Shown piece by piece: positions 34,968-43,179 of a stretch of 64,000 nucleotides of DNA. A program made the translations under genes and the position numbers. Position 1 is the first letter of the stretch. Each line of letters opens with the position of its first letter. The notes under the pieces are model-generated. The model saw only the letters and a program-made list of their open reading frames with translations, did no database searches and was not told where the DNA came from. This DNA is from JBKBKC01 sp046294265 (GTDB taxonomy: Bacteria > Pseudomonadota > Alphaproteobacteria > Rhodobacterales > Rhodobacteraceae): positions 186,001 through 250,000 of the forward strand of contig JBKBKC010000004.1 of the NCBI GenBank assembly GCA_046294265.1. The letters run 5' to 3'.

Positions 34968-36209
34968 ATGCCGCGCCGCAAGGATCACTTCGCCACCACC
35001 GCCGACCAGCGCGCGCGCGGCGCCGGCCCCGCGACGATGCGGCTGCACAACGAGCGGCTCTTGCTTGGCATGTTGCACAGCGCTGGCCAACTCAGCGCGG
35101 CTGACCTGTCGCGGCTGACCGGGCTGTCGGCACAGGCGGTCTCGGTGATCTTGCGCAATCTCGACGAGGCGGGGCTGATCCTGCGCGGCGCCCCCCTGCG
35201 CGGAAAGATCGGCCAGCCGTCGGTGCCCCTGACGATCAATCCCGATGGGGCCTTTGTTTTGGGTGCCAAGGTGGGGCGGCGCAGTGCGGAAATCGTTCTT
35301 GTCGGGCTGGATGGCCGGGTTCGGGCGCATCGCTGGCGGCCCTATGGGAGGCCCGATCCGACGGATGTCCTGATCTGGCTGGAGGCGACCGCGCGCGAAT
35401 TGGCCGCCACTGTCCCCAGGGTTGCCGGGATCGGGGTGGCCCTTCCCTTCCGATTGTGGGACTGGGCCGAAGAGGCACAGGACGGTCATGCGGTGCTGGA
35501 GGGGTGGCGCAGCCTTGATCTGTCAGCAGCGCTTTCGGCGCTGCCCTTCCTGGTGTCCGTGGTCAACGACGGCTCGGCGGCCTGCGCGGCAGAGATGACC
35601 TTCGGCGCACTGCCCCACGGGGACGATGTGATCTACCTGTTCCTGGGCACGTTCATCGGCGGCGGCCTTGCACAACGGGGTCGCCTGGTGCTCGGGCCGA
35701 CGGGGAACGCGGGGGCTTTCGGGTCGGTGCTGGTGCAGGGGGGGGCGGACAAACCCCGGCAACTGATCGAGGTCGCCTCGCTTATCGGGCTGGAACGCGC
35801 GTTGCAGGGCAGGGGCGAGGATCCGCGCCGGTTCCGGATGCAGCAGATGGCCTGGAACATGGCCGACCCCTTTCTGGACGACTGGCTTTCGCAGGCGGCG
35901 CGGGGGATTGCAGAGGCGCTGATCTCCATCGCCGCCACCACCGGGGCGCCTTTGGCGATCATCGACGGCGCTATGCCGCCCGCGGTGCTCGACACCCTGA
36001 TTGCCCGGGTTCAGGCCGTCATTGCGCACCTGCCGCAGGCGGGGATTGACGCACCCGGCCTGCGGCGCGGAACGCTGGGCGCGCGGGCACCGGCGCTTGG
36101 CGCCGCCGCGCTGATCCTGAACGAACGCTTCCTGGCCTGGCCTGCGGAGTTGCGGCGTCTTGACCGGCATCGCCCGGGATTGTCCGATCCCGCGACTTCG
36201 ACCCGCTGA
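34968..36209 (+). CDS. ROK family transcriptional regulator
   Basis: A 413-residue protein with an N-terminal winged helix (MRLHNERLLLGMLHSAGQLS, then LSAQAVSVILRNLDEAGLI) and a ROK sugar-kinase-fold domain (IGVALPFRLWDW, then VSVVNDGSAACAAEM, YLFLGTFIGGGLAQRG). The zinc-binding CxCGxxGC motif usual for ROK proteins is absent; the segment reads NAGAFGSVLVQGGADKP. It lies between two CUT1 importer operons, divergent from one and convergent with the other, and is the obvious candidate regulator of both. Ligand unknown. Confidence 0.87.
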   Translation: MPRRKDHFATTADQRARGAGPATMRLHNERLLLGMLHSAGQLSAADLSRLTGLSAQAVSVILRNLDEAGLILRGAPLRGKIGQPSVPLTINPDGAFVLGAKVGRRSAEIVLVGLDGRVRAHRWRPYGRPDPTDVLIWLEATARELAATVPRVAGIGVALPFRLWDWAEEAQDGHAVLEGWRSLDLSAALSALPFLVSVVNDGSAACAAEMTFGALPHGDDVIYLFLGTFIGGGLAQRGRLVLGPTGNAGAFGSVLVQGGADKPRQLIEVASLIGLERALQGRGEDPRRFRMQQMAWNMADPFLDDWLSQAARGIAEALISIAATTGAPLAIIDGAMPPAVLDTLIARVQAVIAHLPQAGIDAPGLRRGTLGARAPALGAAALILNERFLAWPAELRRLDRHRPGLSDPATSTR

Positions 36210-36263
36210 GCCGCGATCAGGGCCGCCCGCGCAACCCCGTCACCGACCCAGGCGCAACCGCCG

Positions 36264-37412
36264 TCACGCCATCCCCTCATCCGGCGTCCAGTCCCGCCCT
36301 TGCATCATCACCGCCCCACCGATGCGCGCCCCATCCGCGCCGAAAAGATGCAACCGGGCCCCCTCGCGCAGACAGACCTTCGCCATCGCCCCCTCTGGCA
36401 GGCTCACGGAGGTTTCGCGGCGCAGCACGCGGCGCAGATCATCCCCGATCTCGATGTTGTAAAGCGTTTCCGACCCCAGCGGCTCGGCCGTGATGCAGCG
36501 GCCTTGCCCGACCTGCATACCTTCCCCCGCGATATCCAGATCCTCCGGCCGGATGCCTGCGGTGATCGGGCCACCGGGCAAACGCGCCATCAGCGCGTCG
36601 GCCCCGCTGCCCGTCAGGTGCAATGACCAGTCCCGCCCCGCCAAGCGCAGCCCGCCCTCCGCCGCCTGCGCCGTGCCCGCAAACAGGTTCATGCCGGGGC
36701 TGCCGATGGTTTGCGCCACATGCAGGCTGGCGGGGGTCAGATAGACCTGCGCGGGCGTGCCCATCTGCGCGACCAGCCCGCCCGCCATGACCACGATGCG
36801 GTCGCCCATCGTCATCGCCTCGACCTGGTCATGGGTGACATAGAGCGCGGTGGACCCCACCCGGCGCTGGATGCGCTTCAACTCGGTCCGCATCACCACG
36901 CGCAGGCGGGCGTCGAGGTTCGACAGCGGTTCATCGAGGAGCAGCACATCGGGGTTGCGCACGATGGCACGGCCCAGGCTCACGCGCTGCTGCTGGCCAC
37001 CGGACAACCCGTCCGGCGTCTTGTCCAGATGCGCCGACAGTTCCAGCATCTCGGCCACCTCGGCCACGCGGCGCTTGATCTCGTCGGTGCCGGTGCCCTG
37101 CGATTCCAGCGGAAAGGCGATGTTCTGGAACGCGGTCTTGTGCGGGTAGAGCGCGAAGTTCTGGAACACCAGCGCCACGCCGCGTTTCGACGGGTGGATA
37201 TCGTTCACCACCCGGTCGCCCACCCGGATCTCGCCCCGGCTGATGCGCTCCAGCCCCGCGACCATCCGCAGCGTCGTGGTCTTGCCGCAGCCCGAGGCAC
37301 CCACCAGCACCATCAACTCGCCAGGCTCGATGCGGAAATCGATGCCGCGCACGGCATGCACGTCGCCCGGATAGGTTTTCCACAACTGTCGCGCCTCGAC
37401 CGCCAGCGTCAT
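36264..37412 (-). CDS. Sugar ABC transporter ATP-binding protein (UgpC/MalK type), second system
   Basis: A 382-residue MalK-like ATPase. It has Walker A GASGCGKTT (an Ala in place of the usual Pro), Q-loop VFQNFALYPHKTA, signature LSGGQQQRVSLGRAI, Walker B LLLDEPLSNLDARL, switch His in YVTHDQVEAMT, and a C-terminal TOBE domain (GIRPEDLDIAGEG). It is the last gene of the second CUT1 operon, six bases after the MalG-type permease; in the first system the ATPase comes first. Confidence 0.9.
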   Translation of the reverse strand: MTLAVEARQLWKTYPGDVHAVRGIDFRIEPGELMVLVGASGCGKTTTLRMVAGLERISRGEIRVGDRVVNDIHPSKRGVALVFQNFALYPHKTAFQNIAFPLESQGTGTDEIKRRVAEVAEMLELSAHLDKTPDGLSGGQQQRVSLGRAIVRNPDVLLLDEPLSNLDARLRVVMRTELKRIQRRVGSTALYVTHDQVEAMTMGDRIVVMAGGLVAQMGTPAQVYLTPASLHVAQTIGSPGMNLFAGTAQAAEGGLRLAGRDWSLHLTGSGADALMARLPGGPITAGIRPEDLDIAGEGMQVGQGRCITAEPLGSETLYNIEIGDDLRRVLRRETSVSLPEGAMAKVCLREGARLHLFGADGARIGGAVMMQGRDWTPDEGMA

Positions 37413-37418
37413 TCCGCC

Positions 37419-38309
37419 CTATCCTTTCGATCCGCTGAGTGCGACGCCGCGCACGAAATGCTTTTGCCCAATGGCGAACATCAGGACCAAGGGCAGAATG
37501 GAAATCAGCACCGCCGCCATCAAGAGGTTCCAGCGCACCGTCTCCTGATCGGAGAAATCGGCGAGTGCGGTCTGGATCACCTTCATGTCGGCGGTCGATG
37601 TCATCACCAAGGGCACGAGGAACTCGTTCCAGACGGCGGTGAAGTTGAACATGGCGATCACCGCGAGGGCAGGGCGGGCGAGGGGCAGGTAGATCTTCCA
37701 GAAGATCGCGAATTCATGCGCGCCGTCCATCCGCGCGGCCTCCACGAGGTTGTCGGGCAGCATCCGCATGAATTCGCGCATCAGGTAGGTGCCATAGGCG
37801 GTGGCGAGGAACGGCAGGATGATTGACGGATAGCTGTTCAGGATGCCGAACCCCCCCTGACCCCAGATGTCATTTCCCCCCGCCAGCGGAAAGTTGCGGA
37901 ACATGATGAAGAGGGGGATGATCGTGACATGCACCGGCACCATCAAGGTCGCCAGCAGCAAGACGAACATCGTGTTGCGCCCCGGAAAGCGCATCTTGGC
38001 AAAAGCATAGCCCGCCAGCCCGTCGATCAGCACGATGCCGAGTGTCGAGAGGCTGGCGACAACAAAGGTGTTCCACATCGCGCGGGCAAAGTTGCTGACG
38101 GAAAAAACCTCGGTGAAGTTGCCCCATTGGATCGTGTCGGGCACCAGCACGGGCGGCCAGGCAAAAACCTCGGCCGGGCCGGACAGGGCAAGAACCAGGA
38201 TCATCAGGAAGGGGGCCAGGATGATGCCGCCAAGTGCTGTCAGCGCCAGATAGATCAGCGCGCGGCGCGTGGCGCGGCGGGCGGGGGGGGAATAGTCAAG
38301 ATCGGTCAT
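37419..38309 (-). CDS. Carbohydrate ABC transporter permease (CUT1, MalG type), second system
   Basis: A 296-residue permease. It has a first helix at ALIYLALTALGGIILAPFLM, the loop PDTIQWGNFTEVFSV, and the EAA loop VEAARMDGAHEFAIFWKIYLPLA. The long open frame upstream of ATG 38309 is an artefact of the neighbouring gene. The start overlaps the MalF-type stop by four bases. Confidence 0.9.
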   Translation of the reverse strand: MTDLDYSPPARRATRRALIYLALTALGGIILAPFLMILVLALSGPAEVFAWPPVLVPDTIQWGNFTEVFSVSNFARAMWNTFVVASLSTLGIVLIDGLAGYAFAKMRFPGRNTMFVLLLATLMVPVHVTIIPLFIMFRNFPLAGGNDIWGQGGFGILNSYPSIILPFLATAYGTYLMREFMRMLPDNLVEAARMDGAHEFAIFWKIYLPLARPALAVIAMFNFTAVWNEFLVPLVMTSTADMKVIQTALADFSDQETVRWNLLMAAVLISILPLVLMFAIGQKHFVRGVALSGSKG

Positions 38310-39226
38310 GCGGCCCCCTTCCTGCGTCGCCCCAGTTGGCCCGACCACCACAACAGGACCAGCGACAGCCCCATGATCGCGAGGAACAGCACCACCGCCA
38401 CCGCCGCCGCGTAGCCCATGGCAAAGGACTGGAACGCCTGGTTGTAGGAAAACAGCACCGCCGTCGTGGTGGACCGCCCCGGCCCGCCCCCGGTCAGCAC
38501 CACCACCTGATCGAACACCTGAAGGTTGAAGATCACGGCGGTCACGATCACGAACATCGTCGTGGGCATCAGGATCGGCAGCGTGATCTGGCGGAATGTG
38601 CGCCAGGCGCTTGCGCCGTCCATCATCGCCGCCTCGCGCAGATGCGCGGGCACGCCTTGCAGGCCGGCCAGGAAGATCACCACCGAATAGCCCATCTGCC
38701 GCCAGATCCCGATGCCGATCAGCACCGGCAGCGCCTGCCCGCCGTCCGACAGGAAACCCTGCCTGTTGATGCCAAAGACGCTGAGCACATAGTTCATCGG
38801 CCCGAAGGCCGGATTCATGATGTAAAGCCACGCCACCCCGACCGCGACCCAGCTTGCCACCTGCGGCATGTAGAATACCGTGCGGAAAAGGCCCATCCCG
38901 CGCAACTTGGTGTCCAGCATCACCGCCACGGCCAGCGACAGCAGGGTGGCGGGCACCACCGTGCCGACGGTGTAGATCAGCGTCACGCGAAACGCGCCCA
39001 TCGCGCGGGCGTCGTTGAACAGGCGCACGTAATTGTCGAACCCGATGAACCGGGGCGGCTGCAAAAGCGAGTATTGCGTCAGGCTCAGGTAGCCGCCGTA
39101 GATCAGCGGCGCGATCTTCAGCGCGGTGAACAGCGCCATCACAGGCAGCACCAGGATCAGGCCCCACCGCGCCTCGGCCGGCGTCACCCAGTCGCCGCCG
39201 AACCACGTCCGTTTCGGTTTGCTCAT
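38306..39226 (-). CDS. Carbohydrate ABC transporter permease (CUT1, MalF type), second system
   Basis: A 306-residue permease with the first helix GLILVLPVMALFTALKIAPLIYGG and the EAA loop REAAMMDGASAWRTFRQITLPIL. Partner of the MalG-type permease. A hairpin (39244-39271) lies between it and the upstream binding-protein gene. Confidence 0.9.
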   Translation of the reverse strand: MSKPKRTWFGGDWVTPAEARWGLILVLPVMALFTALKIAPLIYGGYLSLTQYSLLQPPRFIGFDNYVRLFNDARAMGAFRVTLIYTVGTVVPATLLSLAVAVMLDTKLRGMGLFRTVFYMPQVASWVAVGVAWLYIMNPAFGPMNYVLSVFGINRQGFLSDGGQALPVLIGIGIWRQMGYSVVIFLAGLQGVPAHLREAAMMDGASAWRTFRQITLPILMPTTMFVIVTAVIFNLQVFDQVVVLTGGGPGRSTTTAVLFSYNQAFQSFAMGYAAAVAVVLFLAIMGLSLVLLWWSGQLGRRRKGAA

Positions 39227-39243
39227 GTCGGCCCCCGCAGACA

Positions 39244-39271
39244 GGGCGCGCGAGGGATGCCCCGCGCGCCC
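39244..39271 (-). terminator. Intercistronic hairpin after the second sugar-binding-protein gene
   Basis: GGGCGCGCG and CGCGCGCCC form a perfect nine-base stem around a ten-base loop, seven bases past the binding-protein stop and before the MalF-type permease. No T-run. One of four such hairpins. Confidence 0.6.
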
Positions 39272-39278
39272 CTGCCGA

Positions 39279-40565
39279 TCAGTTGAAGCCGATGCCGGAC
39301 CGGTCGATGATCTCGGCCTGGATCTCGGCCGCCGCCCCGTCCATGGCCTTCTGCGGGTCCATCCCGTTCAGCATCAGCTCATCCAGCCAGACGTTCAGGA
39401 TGCCCTCATATTCCGAAAAGTTCGGATGCTTCGGATCGGGCCGCCCGCCTGCAAGTGCCAGCGCCAGATACCGCTGCGCCAGCGGGTTGCCCGCCAGATA
39501 GGGATGCCCCTCGGGCAGGATCGCGCCGGGGATCGACCCGCCAAGACCGGCAAGCTGCACGATGTTGTCCGGCGTCACGATCAGGAATTGCAGCAGCTTC
39601 GCCGCCGCCTCCTTGTTCTTCGACGCCGAGGTGATGGCAATGACGTTTGCCCCAAGTCCTGCCCCCGCCATCTCGGGCGTGCCTTGCGGCCCGGGCGGCA
39701 CCAGGCCCAGGCCCGCATATTGCAGCATGTCGGGGAAATCCTTCTGCCAGTTGCGGAAGGCAAAGTTGTTATAGACCATCGCCGTCTTGCCCTGGCCCAG
39801 CCCCACATTGTCGGCCTCGATCGACCGCGGCACATCGCAGCACTGCACCAGCTTTTGCAGGAAGGCCGCGGCCTCGACCGCCTGCGGCGAATTCATCGTG
39901 GCGGTCTTGCCGTCCTCCGAGAACATCGCGCCGCCATTGGCCTCGACCAGACGGGTAAACATGTTCGAGCGGTTGAAGGGGAAGCTGGAGGAATAGAACC
40001 CCAGCTGCGTGATCGCGCCCGCGCTGTCCTTCACGGTGGCACCTTCCGCCCAAGCCAGCCATTGATCCCAGCTTTCCGGGGCCTTGGACGCATCGTTGCC
40101 GCCTGCCTCGATCAGGTCGGTGCGCCAGGACAGGCCATTGGCCGAAAACCAGCTGGGCAGCATCGACCAGGTGCCGTTCCACGAGGTCAGATCGACGGTG
40201 GCGGGCACGAAATCGGCGGGGTTGAAGAACTGCGAGTGGTCAGCCAGGAGTCCGCGCTCGGCAAATCCTGCCACGAGATTGGAAAAGCCGAAGATGATGT
40301 CGGGCAGCGTGCCACCGGCTGCCGCCGTGGCAATCTGCTGCTGATAGGCCGACCAGGCGGTGATTTCCCAATCAACCTTGATGCCGGGGTTTGCGGCCTC
40401 GAACTCCGGGATCAGGCGTTCAAGCACCGCGCCATGTGCCTCGGGCGTCCCATTGAACCACATTCGGATGGTCGTGTCCTGCGCATGGCCGGCGCCAGGC
40501 AGAAGGACGGTGGCGATGGCAACAAGAGTGGTCAGGCCGAGGCCGCAGCGCGTGGGTTGGGTCAT
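39279..40565 (-). CDS. Extracellular solute-binding protein family 1, second CUT1 sugar importer
   Basis: A 428-residue periplasmic binding protein with a clear signal peptide (TLVAIATVLLPGAGHAQ) and lobe 1 motif TIRMWFNGTPEAHGAVLERL. FEAANPGIKVDWEITAW and LPDIIFGFSNLVAGFAE are typical of family 1. It begins its operon (binding protein, two permeases, ATPase). AAGGAG lies seven bases before ATG 40565. IS3 debris lies directly upstream, so the promoter may come partly from that element. Confidence 0.88.
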   Translation of the reverse strand: MTQPTRCGLGLTTLVAIATVLLPGAGHAQDTTIRMWFNGTPEAHGAVLERLIPEFEAANPGIKVDWEITAWSAYQQQIATAAAGGTLPDIIFGFSNLVAGFAERGLLADHSQFFNPADFVPATVDLTSWNGTWSMLPSWFSANGLSWRTDLIEAGGNDASKAPESWDQWLAWAEGATVKDSAGAITQLGFYSSSFPFNRSNMFTRLVEANGGAMFSEDGKTATMNSPQAVEAAAFLQKLVQCCDVPRSIEADNVGLGQGKTAMVYNNFAFRNWQKDFPDMLQYAGLGLVPPGPQGTPEMAGAGLGANVIAITSASKNKEAAAKLLQFLIVTPDNIVQLAGLGGSIPGAILPEGHPYLAGNPLAQRYLALALAGGRPDPKHPNFSEYEGILNVWLDELMLNGMDPQKAMDGAAAEIQAEIIDRSGIGFN

Positions 40566-40801
40566 GTGTCGCTCCTTGTTTGGTGCTGAATAGCTTGCTC
40601 CGGGTGGAAAGTTCATCTTCTATCGTTCCGGTTTGCGGTGTCTCTGGCAACCCATCAATGCGTTGTCCCACGAAAAGACGGAGATACCCCATGGAAATCA
40701 CGCCCAGTCATCCTGCAATTTCATCAATCAGAATGACCTGCCCCCCGGAAGTTCCCTCGCTGTGATGTAGGGTCTGCCCAACCTGAGAAGGAGCATACGA
40801 C

Positions 40802-41065
40802 ATGAGGAAGAGCCGTTTCACCGACGCGCAGATTATCGGGATGATCAAGGAGCAGGAGGCCGGGCTGCCGATGTCTGAGCTGTGCGGCAAGCATGGGCTG
40901 AGCCCTGCGACGTTCTACAAGCTGAAAGCCAAGTATGGCGGGATGGACTTGTCCGACGCCAAGCGGGCAAAGCAGCTCGAGGTCGAGAACGCCAGGCTGA
41001 AGCGTCTGGTGGCGGATGTGATGCTGGACGATGTGGTGCTGAAAGACCTGCTGGGAAAGCCCTGA
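40802..41065 (+). CDS. IS3-family transposase OrfA (helix-turn-helix subunit)
   Basis: An 87-residue protein beginning MRKSRFTDAQIIGMIKEQEAG, with the helix-turn-helix ELCGKHGLSPATFYKLKAKYGG and the leucine-zipper-like stretch AKQLEVENARLKRLVADVML. It looks complete, and a GGAG ribosome site precedes it, but no functional OrfB remains to make the active fusion. Confidence 0.8.
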   Translation: MRKSRFTDAQIIGMIKEQEAGLPMSELCGKHGLSPATFYKLKAKYGGMDLSDAKRAKQLEVENARLKRLVADVMLDDVVLKDLLGKP

Positions 41066-41068
41066 CGT

Positions 41069-41107
41069 CGAGCCATCGTGCGCCATTGGTTCGAGCACAA
41101 TGGCGAG
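41069..41107 (+). repeat. 39-bp palindromic repeat, copy 1
   Basis: The core CGCCATTG-(9 bases)-CAATGGCG at 41081-41105 is a perfect hairpin. The whole 39-base unit matches copy 2 (41501-41539, opposite strand) at 36 of 39 positions. It lies at the orfA/orfB junction of the IS3 relic, where in the surviving frame it separates KALTS from the conserved RAM-GHPISQRRAC region, suggesting insertion. Confidence 0.75.
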
Positions 41108-41500
41108 GGATGCAACGGCGGGGCGCGGTGATGCGGGCGATGAAGGGTCATCCGATCTCTCAGCGCCGGGCCTGCGTCCTGATCGGTGTCGGTCCCAAGA
41201 CCGTGCGGCGCCAGCATCCACCCGACAATCCCGAGGTCCGTCTGGACATGAACACGACCGCCGAGAAGCGGCGCCGGTTTGGCTATCGGCGCATCGGCGT
41301 CATGTTGGAGCGTAACGGCATGGTGTTGAACGAGAAGATGCTCTACCGGATTTGCCGGGAAGAGGGTCTGTCGGTGCGCCGCCGTCGTGGTCGCAAACGG
41401 GCGCGCGGCAGCCGCACACCGATGCCAGTGCCACTGCGCGCGAACCCGCGCTGGTCGCTGGGCTTTCTGTCCGACACCTTCGGGGCCTGCCGGAAGTTCG

Positions 41501-41539
41501 CTCGCCATTGTTCTTGAACCAATGGCGCACAATGGCTCG
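41501..41539 (-). repeat. 39-bp palindromic repeat, copy 2 (inverted)
   Basis: The reverse complement of copy 1, with three differences. The core CGCCATTG-TTCTTGAAC-CAATGGCG is again a perfect eight-base stem with a nine-base loop, so the loop changes while the stem is conserved. It interrupts orfB between ACRKF and LAIHDDCC, which are normally almost contiguous, and it is bordered on both sides by GCTCGCC. Confidence 0.75.
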
Positions 41540-41650
41540 CCCTCGCGATCCATGACGACTGCTGCCGCGAGAACCTCTGCCTGGTCGCCGATACCGGCAT
41601 CTCGGGGGCCAGAGTGGCGCGAGAACTGGATGGGTCGTGTCGCGAATGCT

Positions 41651-42645
41651 GTAGAAATTCCTTGGCGGCGCGCTCCGGGCATCTGAAGGTTCGTGTTCTC
41701 AGGCGGCGAGGTCAAGGGGCATCGGTTCGATGGGCTGAGAGAGGGTCTCCCATCCATCGACCTTGCGCATCTGGATCTGGCCGGAGGCCAGCATCGCCCA
41801 GAGCAGCATCGGCACGGTTTTGGCGCAGGGCAGCACGGTTTGGGTCTTGATGCGGCGGCGGAACTCCTCGTTCAACCGCTCGATAGCGTTCGTGGTCCGT
41901 GCCGATTTCCACTGCGATGGGTCCAGGCGGGTGAAGGCGAACAGCCGCGCCCCGGCGTCCTCCAGGCTGTCGGCCGCCGCCCGGCACTTGAGCCGCCACT
42001 TGCGCAGGAACGCCTTGCGGCGGCGCTCCACCTCGGCGGAGGTGTCGGCATGGATCATGTCGCGGTAATCCTCGGTCAGTTCGTCCTGCATGTGCTTCGG
42101 GGCATGGGCCAGAAGGTTGCGGTGCTTGTGAACCGTGCAGCGCTGGATCGGCAGCTCCTCGCCCCACAGCGCCACGAGCGCGGCCTCCAGCCCGGGGGCG
42201 CCGTCGACGATCACGAAGTCCGGCCGCTTCGGCCTTCTTCGTCAGCCGCTGGTAACGGGGCAGCGCCTTCGACCGCCATTCCGTCACCTTGCCTGTCTCA
42301 TCCTCGGTCCGGGCGCGCGGCACCCGCACCGTTTCCGTCCCGAAGGTGCCGGTGAGCTGCCGTTCGCGATGCCCGTGGCGATACCCTTTCGCGGCACCAT
42401 CGCACCGACCGTAGCGCAGCCGGCCGAGAAAACCGGCGAGTTCATCCTCGAACACGGCTTCGATCGTCGCGCGGACGTTGACCCGCAGCCGCTCCTCGAT
42501 CGGGTCGAACCCGGCCTCCCCGGCCAGTAGCGCAAAGCTCGCAGTGTCAGCAAACTGGTTCATGGCGTGATCTCCCTGGCGGTTGCTGCCGCAAGTTGGG
42601 TGGGTGTCAGTTCACCAAGAGATTACGCCGCCTGCAAATTTCCAC
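41651..42645 (-). mobile_element. IS256-family element with internal deletion
   Basis: Candidate terminal inverted repeats at 41651-41670 and 42626-42645 match at 15 of 20 positions (GTGGAAATT...GGCGGCG type). They enclose an IS256 transposase that has lost its middle. At about 1.0 kb it is shorter than the usual 1.3-1.4 kb. No target duplication was identified. Confidence 0.6.
41699..42563 (-). pseudogene. IS256-family transposase, internal deletion
   Basis: The N-terminal part (42563 to about 42225) reads FEDELAGFLGRLRYGRCDGA, then GTETVRVPRARTEDE, to RYQRLTKKAEA. It then jumps, out of frame, to RPDFVIVDGAPGLEAAL (about 42217 to 41699), the second catalytic region, and on through ERLNEEFRRRIKTQ with its catalytic glutamate. 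About 120 residues, including the first DDE aspartate, are missing, so the product cannot transpose. If the terminal repeats are real it could still be mobilised by a full IS256 elsewhere in the genome. Confidence 0.82.
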
Positions 42646-42724
42646 CACTTCCGAGACACGACCACGCTTCGCCGTCCACCGTTTGATGCTGTCGTCCATC
42701 GTCACACTCATCGCCACCTTCTCC

Positions 42725-43075
42725 TTTGTAGCATGAGCAGATTTTCACTGGGTCGATACACAGCAGCAGTCGTCCGACCGAAGAGCGATGCACCTGCAGG
42801 CCATGGCCTGCGGCCAGTTCTGCCGTCAGTTCATCAATCGTTAGGTCGGGCCGGGCGGCGATCCGGCGCTGCACCCAATCCTTGACGTCCGTAAGCTTGA
42901 CGTCCGTAAGCTTGCCACGCCCTGGATTGCCCTGCGGCTTTGGCGCAAGCGCCCCGGTCTCACGCTTGAGCCGCACCATGTCATTGACGAACTTGATCGA
43001 AACACAAAGTCGCTGCGCCGCCGCAGTAAGCCTATGGCCCTGCTCGACAAGTGCCACAGCCCGCGCGCAACTCAA
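42725..43075 (-). pseudogene. IS630-family transposase N-terminal fragment
   Basis: Only the DNA-binding half remains: ARAVALVEQGHRLTAAAQRL, then FVNDMVRLKRETGALAPKPQG, then VQRRIAARPDLTIDELTAEL and HRSSVGRLL. The DDE part is gone; homology ends near 42765. The start is TTG or lies in lost sequence. It is not the same copy as the IS630 at 15783-16882. A perfect 15-bp tandem duplication lies at 42881-42910. Confidence 0.7.
42881..42910 (-). repeat. 15-bp perfect tandem duplication in the IS630 fragment
   Basis: CTTGACGTCCGTAAG occurs twice in direct succession, giving the doubled KLTDVKLTDVK in the fragment. In frame. Confidence 0.85.
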
Positions 43076-43179
43076 CAGGATGCGGTTTGCCCATTCTCGG
43101 CCCCCATATCTGCCTCAAGGGGAGGGACTCACAGAACAACACCCTTAAGAATCTCGACTCCGGTCTGGGCCGATACGCT

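Larger units (their letters stand above)
40734..41635 (+). mobile_element. IS3-family element, truncated and invaded by small repeats
   Basis: The left end appears to be TGACCTGCCCCCCGGAAG at 40734, a typical IS3 terminus. orfA is intact (40802-41065). orfB can be followed in pieces: VMRAMKGHPISQRRACVLIG, RRRFGYRRIGVMLERNGMVL, WSLGFLSDTFGACRKF, then after an interruption DDCCRENLCLVADTGISGARV, ending at ARELDG near 41635. The last third of orfB, including the DDE glutamate, and the right end are lost; an IS256 derivative starts 16 bases later. Confidence 0.75.
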
